Below are positions 1 through 8,500 of a stretch of DNA of 8,622 bases, one piece after another; within the stretch, counting starts at the first letter, position 1, and each line of letters begins with the position of its first letter. Source of the stretch: Verrucomicrobiota bacterium (GTDB taxonomy: Bacteria > Verrucomicrobiota > Verrucomicrobiia > Limisphaerales > UBA9464). Below the pieces are notes generated by a model. The model saw only the letters and a list, made by a program, of their open reading frames with translations, was not told the origin of the DNA and did no database searches. The stretch lies in the NCBI GenBank assembly GCA_947464705.1, contig CANHYD010000086.1, positions 1 through 8,622 on the forward strand, written 5' to 3'. A program made the translations under genes and the position numbers.

Positions 1-1246
1 TGACAGCGCCGCTGGGCCAATGACCCCAGCGCATCAGACCGAAGGCCACCACTAGGATCATCACGGCCGGTCCATCGAGCCGGCCATCGGCAATGCCCAG
101 AGCAGAAACGCCCAAACCCCAGGTGAGGTGCAGGATCATTCCGACCACACCGGCAGAAACGACGCCGACCCAGCGACCCCACTGCTTCAGGCCCTGCAAG
201 CGCTCCACCCAGGGAGCCCCCAGAAAGATCCAAAGGAAGCTCGGGAAAAAAGTGGTCCAGGACGTCATCCCAGCCCCGAGAATCCCGGACATCCAAGGGG
301 ACAAAGAGCCCGGTTGGTGCCAAGCGCCCAGAAACCCGATGAATTGCAGGACAATGATCAACGGTCCCGGTGTGGTTTCGGCGAGCGCCATTCCTGCCAT
401 CATTTCCGAGTCGGAGACCCAATGAAACTGCTCGACCGCCTGCTGCGCCACGTAGGGCAAAACGGCATAGGCTCCGCCAAAGGTCATCACGGAGGCTCCA
501 CTGAAAAACACCCCCTCCCGCACCAGGACATGCCCGGTTCCTAGCCACACCGCAGCCAGGCCCACCGGCAACCACCACAAGACCATGCAGATCAGGAAGA
601 CTCGTACCGAGCGCTTCCAGTCTGGAAGCGGCGTGTCGAGCGGAACTGTAGGACGGCCCCCAACGTCAGCGGGCGGAGAAACCGGCACCGCCGGCAGAAT
701 TCCCGGCCACAAGAGGCCCACCAGAAACGCCATGAGGAGCAGCAGGGGGAACGGCAGACCCCAACGGATTCCAAGCCCGGTTCCCAGAGCCATCAGCCAG
801 AGTCCGGGAGTTCGTAGCCACCGGGTTGCCAAGCGGATCAAGGCGACGCCCATGAGCGCCACCACCGCCGGCTGAAGACCTCGCAGGGCGGCGCTCACCC
901 AGGGAACCGCACCCCAGAGGGCATACCCCCAACTCAGGACCAACAACAGAATCGCCGCCGGCAAAACAAACAGGGTACCCGCCACGATCCCGCCCCGGGT
1001 CCCGTGCAACCACCAACCGAGATACGTCGCCAATTGTTGAGCCTCCGGGCCCGGGAGCAGGATGCAGAACTGCAGCGCATGCTGGAATCGACTCTCATCA
1101 ACCCACTGCCTCCGGGCCACCAATTCCTCGTGCATCAGGGAGATTTGCCCGGCGGGCCCTCCGAAACTGAGGCAGCCGATCTTGAACCAGAGACGGCAGG
1201 CTTCGCGAAAGGTGGGGCTCTGGCGCGGTACGACCGGCGGGTTCAC
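1..1246 (-). CDS. chrA: ChrA-family chromate transporter, two-domain form (C-terminus cut by window edge)
   Basis: Probable inner-membrane transporter of the CHR family, whose characterised members expel chromate. The frame is open from a GTG at 1246 to the left edge, giving 415 visible codons, so nearly the whole two-domain protein is present. Both CHR half-domains are visible. The N-terminal half carries SFGGP at residues 27-31 and LLPGPEAQQLA at 63-73. The C-terminal half carries TFGGA (F256-G258) and TTPGP (P293-G294-P295). Long hydrophobic stretches fill each half, and a Pro-rich hydrophilic linker lies near residues 187-206. The start is chosen because GTG overlaps the TGA stop of the upstream sulfatase (GTGA), there is no in-frame ATG before the conserved FGGP motif, and the protein then begins just ahead of the domain. 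I see no strong Shine-Dalgarno, so translation is probably coupled to the sulfatase. Family assignment is firm; the true substrate (chromate, sulfate or another oxyanion) cannot be read from sequence. Confidence 0.92.
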   Translation of the reverse strand, partial: MNPPVVPRQSPTFREACRLWFKIGCLSFGGPAGQISLMHEELVARRQWVDESRFQHALQFCILLPGPEAQQLATYLGWWLHGTRGGIVAGTLFVLPAAILLLVLSWGYALWGAVPWVSAALRGLQPAVVALMGVALIRLATRWLRTPGLWLMALGTGLGIRWGLPFPLLLLMAFLVGLLWPGILPAVPVSPPADVGGRPTVPLDTPLPDWKRSVRVFLICMVLWWLPVGLAAVWLGTGHVLVREGVFFSGASVMTFGGAYAVLPYVAQQAVEQFHWVSDSEMMAGMALAETTPGPLIIVLQFIGFLGAWHQPGSLSPWMSGILGAGMTSWTTFFPSFLWIFLGAPWVERLQGLKQWGRWVGVVSAGVVGMILHLTWGLGVSALGIADGRLDGPAVMILVVAFGLMRWGHWPSGAV

Positions 1247-2688
1247 TCGACGCGACCCGGTTCCCGAACTCCGGTGCCAATCCGCTGGAGTCGCTTGTCG
1301 CCGAGTTCAACCCGCGCCGCTTCGGCCAAGGCCATCAAGCGGTCTCGCACCTCGGGATGCTGGGCGATCACGTTCACGCGCTCGGCGGGATCGCGCTTAA
1401 GATGGTACAATTCTAGACCCACCGGCAGCTGCTGATATCGACCCGCCATCCCGTTGGTCCCACCAGGTCTGCCGGCCAACGTCTGCGAGGTATGCGGGAA
1501 GAACAGTTTCCAGTCGCCGCTGCGCACGGCCAGCAAATCGCCCTGGTTGTAATAGATGAAGTAGGCCGAGTGAGGATTGGTGGCTCCGCGGTCACCCCGG
1601 AGGATGGGCCAGACATCCAGTCCGTCGATCTTGCGCGAGGGCAAAGGCGCACCTGCCAGACCCGCCACGGTAGGCAACACATCGATGGTCATTAGCGGCG
1701 TGTCGTTGGTACGCCCCCGGGGAATATGCCCCGGCCAGCGCATCACACACGGCACCCGGATGCCGCCTTCGAAACTGGTCCCCTTGCCTTCGCGGAATGG
1801 ACCGGCGCTGCCGCCGTGTTCGCCATAGCTTAGCCAGGGGCCGTTGTCGGAGGTGAAGATCACCAGCGTGTCCTTCTCCAAACCGCTCTGCTTCAAGGCG
1901 TTAAGCACCTCACCCACCGACCCGTCGATTTCTTCGATGACGTCTCCGTAGAGTCCCTGCCGGGAACGTCCGGCGAAACGCGATCCGGCAAAGAGGGGCA
2001 CATGCGGCATGGAATGCGCCAGATACAGAAAGAACGGTCCCGCGGCATTGCGTCGGATGAAGGACACCGCTCGCTCGGTGTAGCGGCGGGTCAACTGCGA
2101 CTGGTCGGGAGTCTCCTCAATCACGCGATCCCCTTCGATGAGCGGCAGCGGTGGGTAGGTGCCCTTGGCGGCATTGCCATTCTGCGGCCACATGTCGTTG
2201 GAATAAGGGAGCCCAAAGTATTCATCGAACCCCTGGCGCGTGGGCAGTAGCTCCGGCGGACGGCCCAGATGCCATTTGCCGAAAATGGCGGTGGCATAAC
2301 CGCGCGGCTTGAGCACCTCGGCAAGGGTCATCTCCTCGGGGTGCAGTCCGATCTTCTGCTTGGGTCCCAGAGCCCCATGGATGCCCACCCGATTGGCATA
2401 ACAACCCGTCAGCAATGCAGCCCTCGATGCCGAGCAAACGGCCTGCGCCACATAGAACGAGGTGAAGCGCGTTCCCTGTCGGGCCAGTTTGTCGATATTC
2501 GGAGTGCGGATGTTCTTTGCCCCGAAGCAACCCAGGTCACCCCAGCCCAGATCATCGCAATAGATGAGCACGACGTTGGGCGGGCGTTGCTCCTTGGCCT
2601 GTGTGGTCGCAGTCCAGGCAATGGCAGCCAGCAGCAGCGGCAGCCAGCGTCGCGACCGGAGACACTCACGCCAGAATCGGGAAACCAT
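1243..2688 (-). CDS. Secreted arylsulfatase-like sulfatase (formylglycine family S1)
   Basis: Exported sulfatase expected to hydrolyse sulfate esters, probably on polysaccharides or glycosides, in the periplasm or outside the cell. With the ATG at 2688 it has 481 residues, usual for the family. An Arg-rich n-region and hydrophobic core at residues 1-31 end in TTQA, a likely signal-peptidase site. Catalytic landmarks are the metal-binding pair D45-D46 after NVVLIYC, the formylglycine motif C85-S-A-S-R89, GKWHLG at 137-142 (K138, H140), H229 in MPHVP, and the late metal ligands D281-N282 in TSDNGP with K302 nearby. The C-terminus has the usual small subdomain with LYHLKRDPAE. The frame extends upstream to a TTG at 2718, but the ATG gives a better signal peptide. 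The Cys-type motif needs maturation by a formylglycine-generating enzyme, not encoded here. The gene overlaps chrA by four bases and is divergent from the antiporter. Its natural substrate is unknown. Confidence 0.95.
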   Translation of the reverse strand: MVSRFWRECLRSRRWLPLLLAAIAWTATTQAKEQRPPNVVLIYCDDLGWGDLGCFGAKNIRTPNIDKLARQGTRFTSFYVAQAVCSASRAALLTGCYANRVGIHGALGPKQKIGLHPEEMTLAEVLKPRGYATAIFGKWHLGRPPELLPTRQGFDEYFGLPYSNDMWPQNGNAAKGTYPPLPLIEGDRVIEETPDQSQLTRRYTERAVSFIRRNAAGPFFLYLAHSMPHVPLFAGSRFAGRSRQGLYGDVIEEIDGSVGEVLNALKQSGLEKDTLVIFTSDNGPWLSYGEHGGSAGPFREGKGTSFEGGIRVPCVMRWPGHIPRGRTNDTPLMTIDVLPTVAGLAGAPLPSRKIDGLDVWPILRGDRGATNPHSAYFIYYNQGDLLAVRSGDWKLFFPHTSQTLAGRPGGTNGMAGRYQQLPVGLELYHLKRDPAERVNVIAQHPEVRDRLMALAEAARVELGDKRLQRIGTGVREPGRVE

Positions 2689-2890
2689 GCGCCGAGCGTT
2701 CCGGATCCGTTGCGGCAAGGAAAGCGTGATTGGCAGTGCCTTGGGGGATTCAAGCCGGTTCCCATCGACGAACGGAGTCTTTTAAGTAAGCCTGTGGCCT
2801 CGGCCGAAACGGTTCAATTTCTTGCGGAAGACGGTCCTGCAAGCACGACCAATCCGACGGGATCATTCCGTAGAGGCTGAGTTGCCAAGC
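2689..2890. promoter_or_regulatory. Divergent intergenic region between sulfatase and antiporter
   Basis: These 202 bases separate the minus-strand sulfatase start from the plus-strand antiporter start, so promoters for both units should lie here. It is visibly more AT-rich in patches than its surroundings, for example TTTTAAGTAAG near 2780-2790 and TTCAATTT near 2813-2820. A short perfect palindrome, TCGGCCGA, sits at 2800-2807. I could not match a convincing -35/-10 pair on either strand. A weak GAGG at 2873-2876 lies 14 bases before the antiporter ATG. The regulatory role is inferred from gene orientation alone. Confidence 0.4.
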
Positions 2891-4171
2891 ATGAAGCCGA
2901 CCCCCATCGAAATTCTCGCCACGGTGCTGTTCGTCCTGGCGGTCCTCCACACGTTTTCCGTGAAGCGCTTTGCCAACTGGGCCCACCACTATCCCAAGGG
3001 ATCGGTTGCCGGCACTTTGCTCCACTTTCTGGCAGAAACCGAAGTTGTGTTCGGACTCTGGGCTGCGGCCTTATTCCTCGGCATCGCCATCCTCGGAAGA
3101 TCCATGGATCAAGCCGTCCACTACATCGATGGCCTCAACTTCACCGAACCGAAATTTGTCTTCGTGGTGATGGTGATGGCTGCGACACGACCGGTGGTCA
3201 CGCTAGCAGAGTCGATCATCCTGGTGGTGGCCCGACTGATTCCTCTGCGTGAGGGGTTGTCCTTCTATATCGCGGCCCTTTCTTTCGGAACGCTTTTGGG
3301 TTCTTTCATCACCGAACCTGCGGCCATGACCTTGTTGGCCATCCTTCTCAAACATCGTTATTTCGACCGCGGTATCAGTACCCGACTGGCCTACGCGACG
3401 CTGGGCCTATTGTTCGTGAATATCTCCATCGGTGGAACTCTCACCCACTTTGCCGCCCCACCGGTGCTGATGGTGGCTTCAAAGTGGCACTGGGACACGA
3501 GCTACCTGTTCACCCACTTCGGGTGGAAGGCCGCCGCCGCGTGTCTGACTTCGACGCTGCTGGTCGCCAGTGTCTTCCGAAAGGAGTTGAGCCAATTGAC
3601 TGTCCAGAATCGACGCGAAGACCGCATTCCCGTCTGGCTGACCTTGACCCACCTGGGCTTTCTGGCCTGTGTGGTGGCCTTCGCTCATCACCCGGATGTG
3701 TTTTTCGGGGTCTTCATGGTTTTCCTCGGTGTGGTGTATGCAACCCTGCCCCATCAAGACGGCTTGAAGTTCCGGGAGGGCCTTCTGGTGGGCTTCTTCT
3801 TGGCAGGCCTAGTCACTCTCGGATCGCTGCAATCGTGGTGGCTCAAGCCCTTGATCGGCGGGATGGACGGCGTGACCCTTTACTTCGGAGCCACCGGCCT
3901 CACGGCCATCACCGACAATGCCGCTCTCACCTACTTGGGATCATTGGTGGAAGGCATCAGTGAACCGCTCAAATACGCCCTGGTGGCCGGCGCCGTGACC
4001 GGGGGTGGGTTGACCGTGATTGCCAATGCGCCCAACCCCGCCGGTGCAGGGATCCTCCAAAATTCCGACGCCTTCAAAACTACCGGAATCAGCCCACTGG
4101 GCCTGCTGCTGGGGGCCTTGCCGCCCACTGTGATTGCGATCGTGTTCTTCTGGTTCGTGGGGCAACCGTGA
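2891..4171 (+). CDS. Putative Na+/H+ antiporter (Na_H_antiport_2-like, ion-transporter superfamily)
   Basis: Predicted polytopic inner-membrane cation/proton antiporter of 426 residues, resembling the putative Na+/H+ antiporter family PF07399, distantly related to NhaD and arsenite/citrate permeases. About ten or more hydrophobic segments span the protein, starting at residues 8-20. Two similar conserved blocks recur, as expected for the inverted-repeat fold. The first is SFITEPAAM (E142) followed by ISIGGTLTHFAAPP at 178-191. The second is TAITDNAAL (D342-N343) followed by GGGLTVIANAPNPAG at 371-385. The acidic residues and the Gly/Asn/Pro loops are the likely ion-site elements. The frame is open further upstream to a TTG at 2822, but the ATG at 2891 is chosen because hydrophobic sequence begins directly after it and the extra 23 residues look non-coding. 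The gene stands alone on its strand, divergent from the sulfatase and convergent with the PHP gene. The transported ion is inferred from the family name. Confidence 0.88.
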   Translation: MKPTPIEILATVLFVLAVLHTFSVKRFANWAHHYPKGSVAGTLLHFLAETEVVFGLWAAALFLGIAILGRSMDQAVHYIDGLNFTEPKFVFVVMVMAATRPVVTLAESIILVVARLIPLREGLSFYIAALSFGTLLGSFITEPAAMTLLAILLKHRYFDRGISTRLAYATLGLLFVNISIGGTLTHFAAPPVLMVASKWHWDTSYLFTHFGWKAAAACLTSTLLVASVFRKELSQLTVQNRREDRIPVWLTLTHLGFLACVVAFAHHPDVFFGVFMVFLGVVYATLPHQDGLKFREGLLVGFFLAGLVTLGSLQSWWLKPLIGGMDGVTLYFGATGLTAITDNAALTYLGSLVEGISEPLKYALVAGAVTGGGLTVIANAPNPAGAGILQNSDAFKTTGISPLGLLLGALPPTVIAIVFFWFVGQP

Positions 4172-4204
4172 TTGTGGGCAAATCGGTGCCCAGGATGCCC
4201 CACG
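4156..4204. terminator. Nested inverted repeat at convergent gene ends, possible bidirectional terminator
   Basis: A perfect 9-base inverted repeat, CGTGGGGCA at 4156-4164 and TGCCCCACG at 4196-4204, encloses a second perfect 6-base stem, TGGGCA at 4175-4180 and TGCCCA at 4187-4192, with loop AATCGG. It straddles the antiporter stop (4169-4171) and begins 8 bases beyond the PHP-gene stop (4213-4215, read on the minus strand). No T-run follows on either strand, so it is not a canonical intrinsic terminator. It may instead stabilise 3' ends or stop transcription less efficiently. The near-repeated arms would also allow alternative pairings. Confidence 0.5.
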
Positions 4205-4212
4205 GAGGGACA

Positions 4213-5508
4213 CTATCGGGGCAGCCACGGCTGAATCCACGCGGAGGCTGTCTCGCCCTTCCGAGACGGATTGGCGATCTTCTGGGACGAGTTGACCACC
4301 GCCCGGACATAGAGCTCATCACCCCGAAGCGAGTATTCGGCGCGAGGTCCCGCCACCACCAAAAGTGTCTCGCCGATTTGGTCACTATAGCGCTGGGTAG
4401 CCCGGATCGGCTCGCCTTTGGCAGACATCACGGGTGAGCGAGTCGCATCGAATCCCCGGCGTGTGCCGATGAATCGAACGGTGTAAGTCACGCCGGGTTC
4501 GGTCTCGACTTCGATTCGCAGCGTGTTGGTCGATCGCTCGATGCGGCGCAAGGACACGCCGCTACTGGAATAAAACTCACCAGCCTCCATGGCGGCGATG
4601 ACCGAAGCGGGATCCAACCGCTCCGATCGCACCATCACCCAACCTCGCCCGTTGTTGCTCTTGCCCACCCCGTGACGGTGGTAGTGGTGAGAGTCGTCCA
4701 CGGCCAGGCCGTACATCGGCGGCAGATCGAGCTTTCCGATACGCCATGCCAGAACAATGTCCCACATCCGTTCCATGCCAGCATGCGTCGCGTCGCCCTC
4801 GTTGTGCACCGACGGGTGGCCATTGTAGACCTCGAAGAAGCGCTCACCCTGGACTTGCATGAGATCCTCAGCCGTGATGCCCCAGCCGAAATTGGGATGG
4901 TTGATGTGCGGGAACATGGGTTGCCCCGTCTGACGACGCTGCTCCAGCACGGCATCGACCCCGCGCTGCATCACATCCAGCACATTGGTTCCGCCCCGGG
5001 CCGAGATCTTCTTGCGGAGATTGGTGGCATTGATGTGAACCGGAAACGACAGGTGCCCGCTGGTGATCTCCTCGGAAGGAATCATCAGGAACCGACCGGG
5101 CTCTTCGAGCCGGGCGCGAAACTCTTCCAGCGTCTTCAACCGATACTGGTTGGTTCCCTGTCGATCCCGCCGCTGCAACCAGTCGGCACCGAAGCGGCGC
5201 TGGTTCTTCGCGAGGGCTTCGGGAAAATGGTGCTTCGTGGACTCGGTGACCCACTGCTCACCCTCGAGCATCCGGTTGTGGTCCGACATCGCCAAGAAGT
5301 GGTAGCCGTGCTCCTTGTACCAGTCGGCGATGGACTCCGGAAAATCGTCGCCATCGCTCCACAGGGAGTGGGTGTGCAGATTGCCTTTCCACCAGCGGGC
5401 CTCAGCGGCCGTGAGTTCCTGAAACCCACTCGAACCTGCGATGAAGGCCCAAAGGCCAAAACATAGAACCCAGAAGTTACCCAAGTATCGAAGCAAGGAC
5501 ACAGCCAC
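4213..5508 (-). CDS. Exported PHP-domain metallohydrolase with C-terminal beta-rich domain
   Basis: A PHP-superfamily protein, predicted metal-dependent phosphoesterase or hydrolase, 431 residues from the GTG at 5508. A hydrophobic segment at about residues 11-26 suggests export or membrane anchoring. PHP metal-site motifs appear in order: HTH at H45-H47 with D52, SDHN at D76-H77, SEE (E146-E147) followed by H152 and H158, HINHPNF with H201 and H204, EVYNG (E226), and DDSHH at D271-H275. The last ~130 residues look like a beta-sandwich that follows the PHP domain in verrucomicrobial homologues and ends in a conserved-looking NPSRKGE...WIQPW region. The start is uncertain: there is no ATG, and GTG at 5508, GTG at 5502 and TTG at 5538 all precede the signal-like segment without a clear Shine-Dalgarno. 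It converges on the antiporter and diverges from the dehydrogenase fusion. Annotation as histidinol-phosphatase would be misleading, because export and the second domain point elsewhere. The substrate is unknown. Confidence 0.88.
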   Translation of the reverse strand: MAVSLLRYLGNFWVLCFGLWAFIAGSSGFQELTAAEARWWKGNLHTHSLWSDGDDFPESIADWYKEHGYHFLAMSDHNRMLEGEQWVTESTKHHFPEALAKNQRRFGADWLQRRDRQGTNQYRLKTLEEFRARLEEPGRFLMIPSEEITSGHLSFPVHINATNLRKKISARGGTNVLDVMQRGVDAVLEQRRQTGQPMFPHINHPNFGWGITAEDLMQVQGERFFEVYNGHPSVHNEGDATHAGMERMWDIVLAWRIGKLDLPPMYGLAVDDSHHYHRHGVGKSNNGRGWVMVRSERLDPASVIAAMEAGEFYSSSGVSLRRIERSTNTLRIEVETEPGVTYTVRFIGTRRGFDATRSPVMSAKGEPIRATQRYSDQIGETLLVVAGPRAEYSLRGDELYVRAVVNSSQKIANPSRKGETASAWIQPWLPR

Positions 5509-5585
5509 AGACTGCGAAGGCGGTGTCGGGACCGGCAAGTCGGTTTTGAGTGTTCAGTGCAGGGAGTCTGGTCATATTTGGGTCG
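5509..5585. promoter_or_regulatory. Short divergent spacer between PHP gene and dehydrogenase fusion
   Basis: The two genes are transcribed away from each other, so their promoters must lie here or overlap the 5' ends. The spacer is 77 bases if the downstream gene starts at 5586 and 164 bases if it starts at the ATG at 5673. The stretch 5541-5590 is less GC-rich than either gene, with TTTTGAG near 5544-5550 and CATATTT near 5573-5579. I find no -35/-10 pair with standard spacing. The low GC and poor codon bias of 5586-5672 leave open that it is also untranslated. Confidence 0.35.
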
Positions 5586-8500
5586 ATGTTCCCCGAAGAG
5601 CGCCTCGAAAGAGCCGAGCCATCGGCGTTGCCGGTTTTGCAGGTACAAGCCCGAAAAAACGCCGTTGGATTCATGATCTGGGCACTGGCGGCTCTGCCGC
5701 TAATGGGAATCGACTTTGAGGACCCCAACGCCGACCGGGAAGCGATGCCCACGGTGCCGCCGGGCTTCGAGATCACGATCTTTGCCCGTGAACCGCTGGT
5801 CCGTCAGCCCTGCTCCATGGCCTTCGACCTGCGAGGTCGGCTGTGTGTGGGCATGGGCCCCCAGTATCGCAATCCGACACCCAAGACACCCGGCGACAGC
5901 GTGGTCTGGGTGCTAGACACCGACGGCGACGGCAAGGCCGACCAGACCAAAGTCTTCGCCACCGGGTTCAACGCCATCCAGGGCCTCGCCTGGCGTGGTC
6001 GCGACCTCTGGGTGGCCAATGCGCCCGACTTGACCCTTGTCCGAGACCTCGACGGTGACGATGAGGCCGACGAGTACGTGCGCCTCTACACCGATCTCGG
6101 GAACCTCGAGCACGGCTTGCACGGCCTCAATTGGGCTCCGGACGGCAAGCTCTACATGAGCAAGGGCAACTCCAAGGGATTGTCCCAGCCGGGACGGATC
6201 GCCCCGAAGGCATTCCGAGATCTTTGGGGCGTCACCGCTCCGCCCGGTTCGCCCGACCATCCGGCCGCACGCACCTTCGCCAAGGGCCACTACGAGAAGA
6301 ACTACCACGACCCGGAGGACGACTGGGGGCGTGAAGGCGGCGTGCTGCGCTGCGATCCCGACGGCCGGAACCTAGAGATCGTCTCACGGGGTTCCCGCAA
6401 TCCCTGGGACATCACCTTCGACACCGGGTTCCATTGGCTCGGCACCGACAACGACCAGACCACCGGCGACCGGGTCTTCATGCCCTTCCCAAGGGCACAC
6501 TTTGGGTGGAACCATCCGTGGAGCGCCCACTGGGGCACCGAACCTCACGCCCCCTCCGCACCGGTCAGCGGTCCGCTCTTCGAGGGTTCAGGCACGGGCA
6601 TCGTCTTCGGCGATTCGGCGGCGTTCCCGGCGTCCCATCGCGGCGTTTTCTTCATCAACGACTGGCTGCGCAAGACCACCTTCGTGTGGCGTCCCCGTTG
6701 GGAGGGGGCACTGATGCGACCCGACGGCGGCGACTGGCTTCCGTTCATCGAGGGCGGCCGCGCGCTTTTCCGACCGACAGACCTCGAGTTCGGCCCCGAC
6801 GGAGCGTTGTGGGTGCTGGGTTGGGGCCGCGGTTACGGCGCCGAGTACCGCGATGGAAAATTCGTCAGCGAGGGGCGGGTCTTCCGAATCGCGCCCGCTC
6901 ATGCTGGCCGATCGTCGCGGGTGACTCCCCCGCCCGACAACCCGCCGGCTCGACGATCGGTGCCGCAGTTGCTCGAAGCCTTCGACTCCCCCCTGCCTGT
7001 CCGCCGGGTCGAAGCGCAGGAGGAATTGATACGACGAGGCTCCTCGGTGACTTCGGCTCTCCGCGCGGCCCTCGCCAAGCCCAAGATGCCCGAGGGACGG
7101 CAGACCTGGACTGCGTGGACCCTCGGCCGGATCGCCGAACGGGATGCCGCGGGCGACGCCTGGTTCGAGCGGCAGGCCATCGGCCCCAAAGTGCCCTTGA
7201 ACCTGCGCCTCCAATCCATCCGCATCGTGGCCCACCGACGCGCGGCCCGTCAGGCCCCCGAACCGTTGCCCGCGGCGATCGTGTCTCTGCTGGCCGACGG
7301 CGAGCCGCGGATCCGCTTTGAAGCGGTCCATGCGATGGGCCGGGTGCCCGTGGCCGCAGGTCGGCCTGCAGTGCCTGCACTGCTCGAAGCCCTGGCTCGC
7401 GAGACCGATCCCACGGTGTTCTACGGCGGATGGCAGACTTTGCGGGTGCTGCAGGATCCCGGAGCGCTGCGCCCGTTGCTGGCCGATGCGCGGCCGGGAG
7501 TCCGTCGGGCGGCCCTGCTGGCCCTGCTCGAAGATCACGCCCTCCCCGAAGCTGACGTCCAACGCCACGTGGCGGACACCGATCCCGCTGTGAAAGCCAT
7601 AGCAACCCGATGGATCGAGAAGGCTACTGGCCAAGGCCTCTCCCTGATGGTCCGAGGCCGTCCGCTGGGCGGTGCGTCGGGCGACCTGAATGGCACCTCC
7701 GATCTCGGCACCGAGCCGAAGCACCTTTATCCGGCGAAGATGTCCATGCCGGCACCGCCCAACCAGGAGACCTCGTTGGCTCTGGCGCTCGAGCGCTTCC
7801 AGGATGGCGATCCGCGTCGCGGGGCCTGGCTCTTCCACCACCCGCAAGGTGCCGGGTGCTTCCAGTGCCACCGGCTCGACGGTCACGGCCAGAGCTTTGG
7901 CCCGGACCTGTCGGTGGTCGGGGCGCGCGCCCCCGTGCAGCACCTCGTGCAGTCGATTCTCGAACCCAACGCCGTCATCACCGAAGGATTCAGTCTCCAT
8001 CGAATTGAAACCGCCGACACCGAGCTATCGGGCATCCTCATCGAGGAGAGCGGCCTCAGCGTGACGCTGGGATTGGCCAACGGTCGTCGCGAGACGATTC
8101 AAAAGTCTCAAATCACCACCCGAGGGTCCTCGGCACAATCGGCCATGCCGGCCTATGACACCGTCCTACCCGCGCGCGCGGTGGCGGACGTCGCCGCCTA
8201 CCTGGTCCGTCAGCAGTCGAAGTCGCAGGCCGGTTCGCCGGGATCGGAGCCGCCTTCCGGGACCGCCGGGCCATCCGCCACGCCGTTAGACGGCGATGCG
8301 CTGGCCTTCGCTGAACTCTCGGGGCGCCTCCGCCTCACCCGGGGTGGGTACCCGGTGGCCGACTTCGTCCACCAAGATGAGCGGATCCTGCGACCGCACT
8401 TCGCCAACCTCCACGCCCCCGGAGGCCTTCGCGTGAGCCGCAACCACCCGCCGCGCCCACCGCTGGATGCCGTGGACCACGACACCATGCACCCCGGTCT

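Noticed and set aside
93..544. Two overlapping plus-strand open frames near the left edge.
   Set aside because: They are antisense to the C-terminal half of the ChrA-family transporter, whose paired FGG and PGP motifs and hydrophobic helices make the minus strand the coding one.
1..1246. Reading the sulfatase-chrA pair as a metal-resistance island.
   Set aside because: No chrB regulator, other resistance gene or mobile element is visible in the window, so a resistance island is not supported.
2269..2880. Plus-strand open frame of about 203 codons opposite the sulfatase N-terminus.
   Set aside because: It covers the sulfatase active-site region in antisense, has no domain signal, and runs through the divergent intergenic region.
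4672..5466. Plus-strand open frame of about 264 codons opposite the PHP gene.
   Set aside because: The PHP frame on the other strand has a full ordered set of metal-site motifs; this one has no recognisable domain and is explained by codon bias.
6434..7321. Plus-strand open frame of about 295 codons in another frame of the dehydrogenase gene.
   Set aside because: Same-strand shadow; the translation is Arg/Pro/Gly-rich and low in complexity, while the other frame is continuous with the domains on both sides.
6588..8000. Long minus-strand open frame of about 470 codons inside the dehydrogenase gene.
   Set aside because: It lies wholly antisense to a frame with clear propeller, HEAT and haem motifs. 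Its translation is Arg/Gly/His-rich with no recognisable domain, as expected from the mirror of a GC-rich gene.
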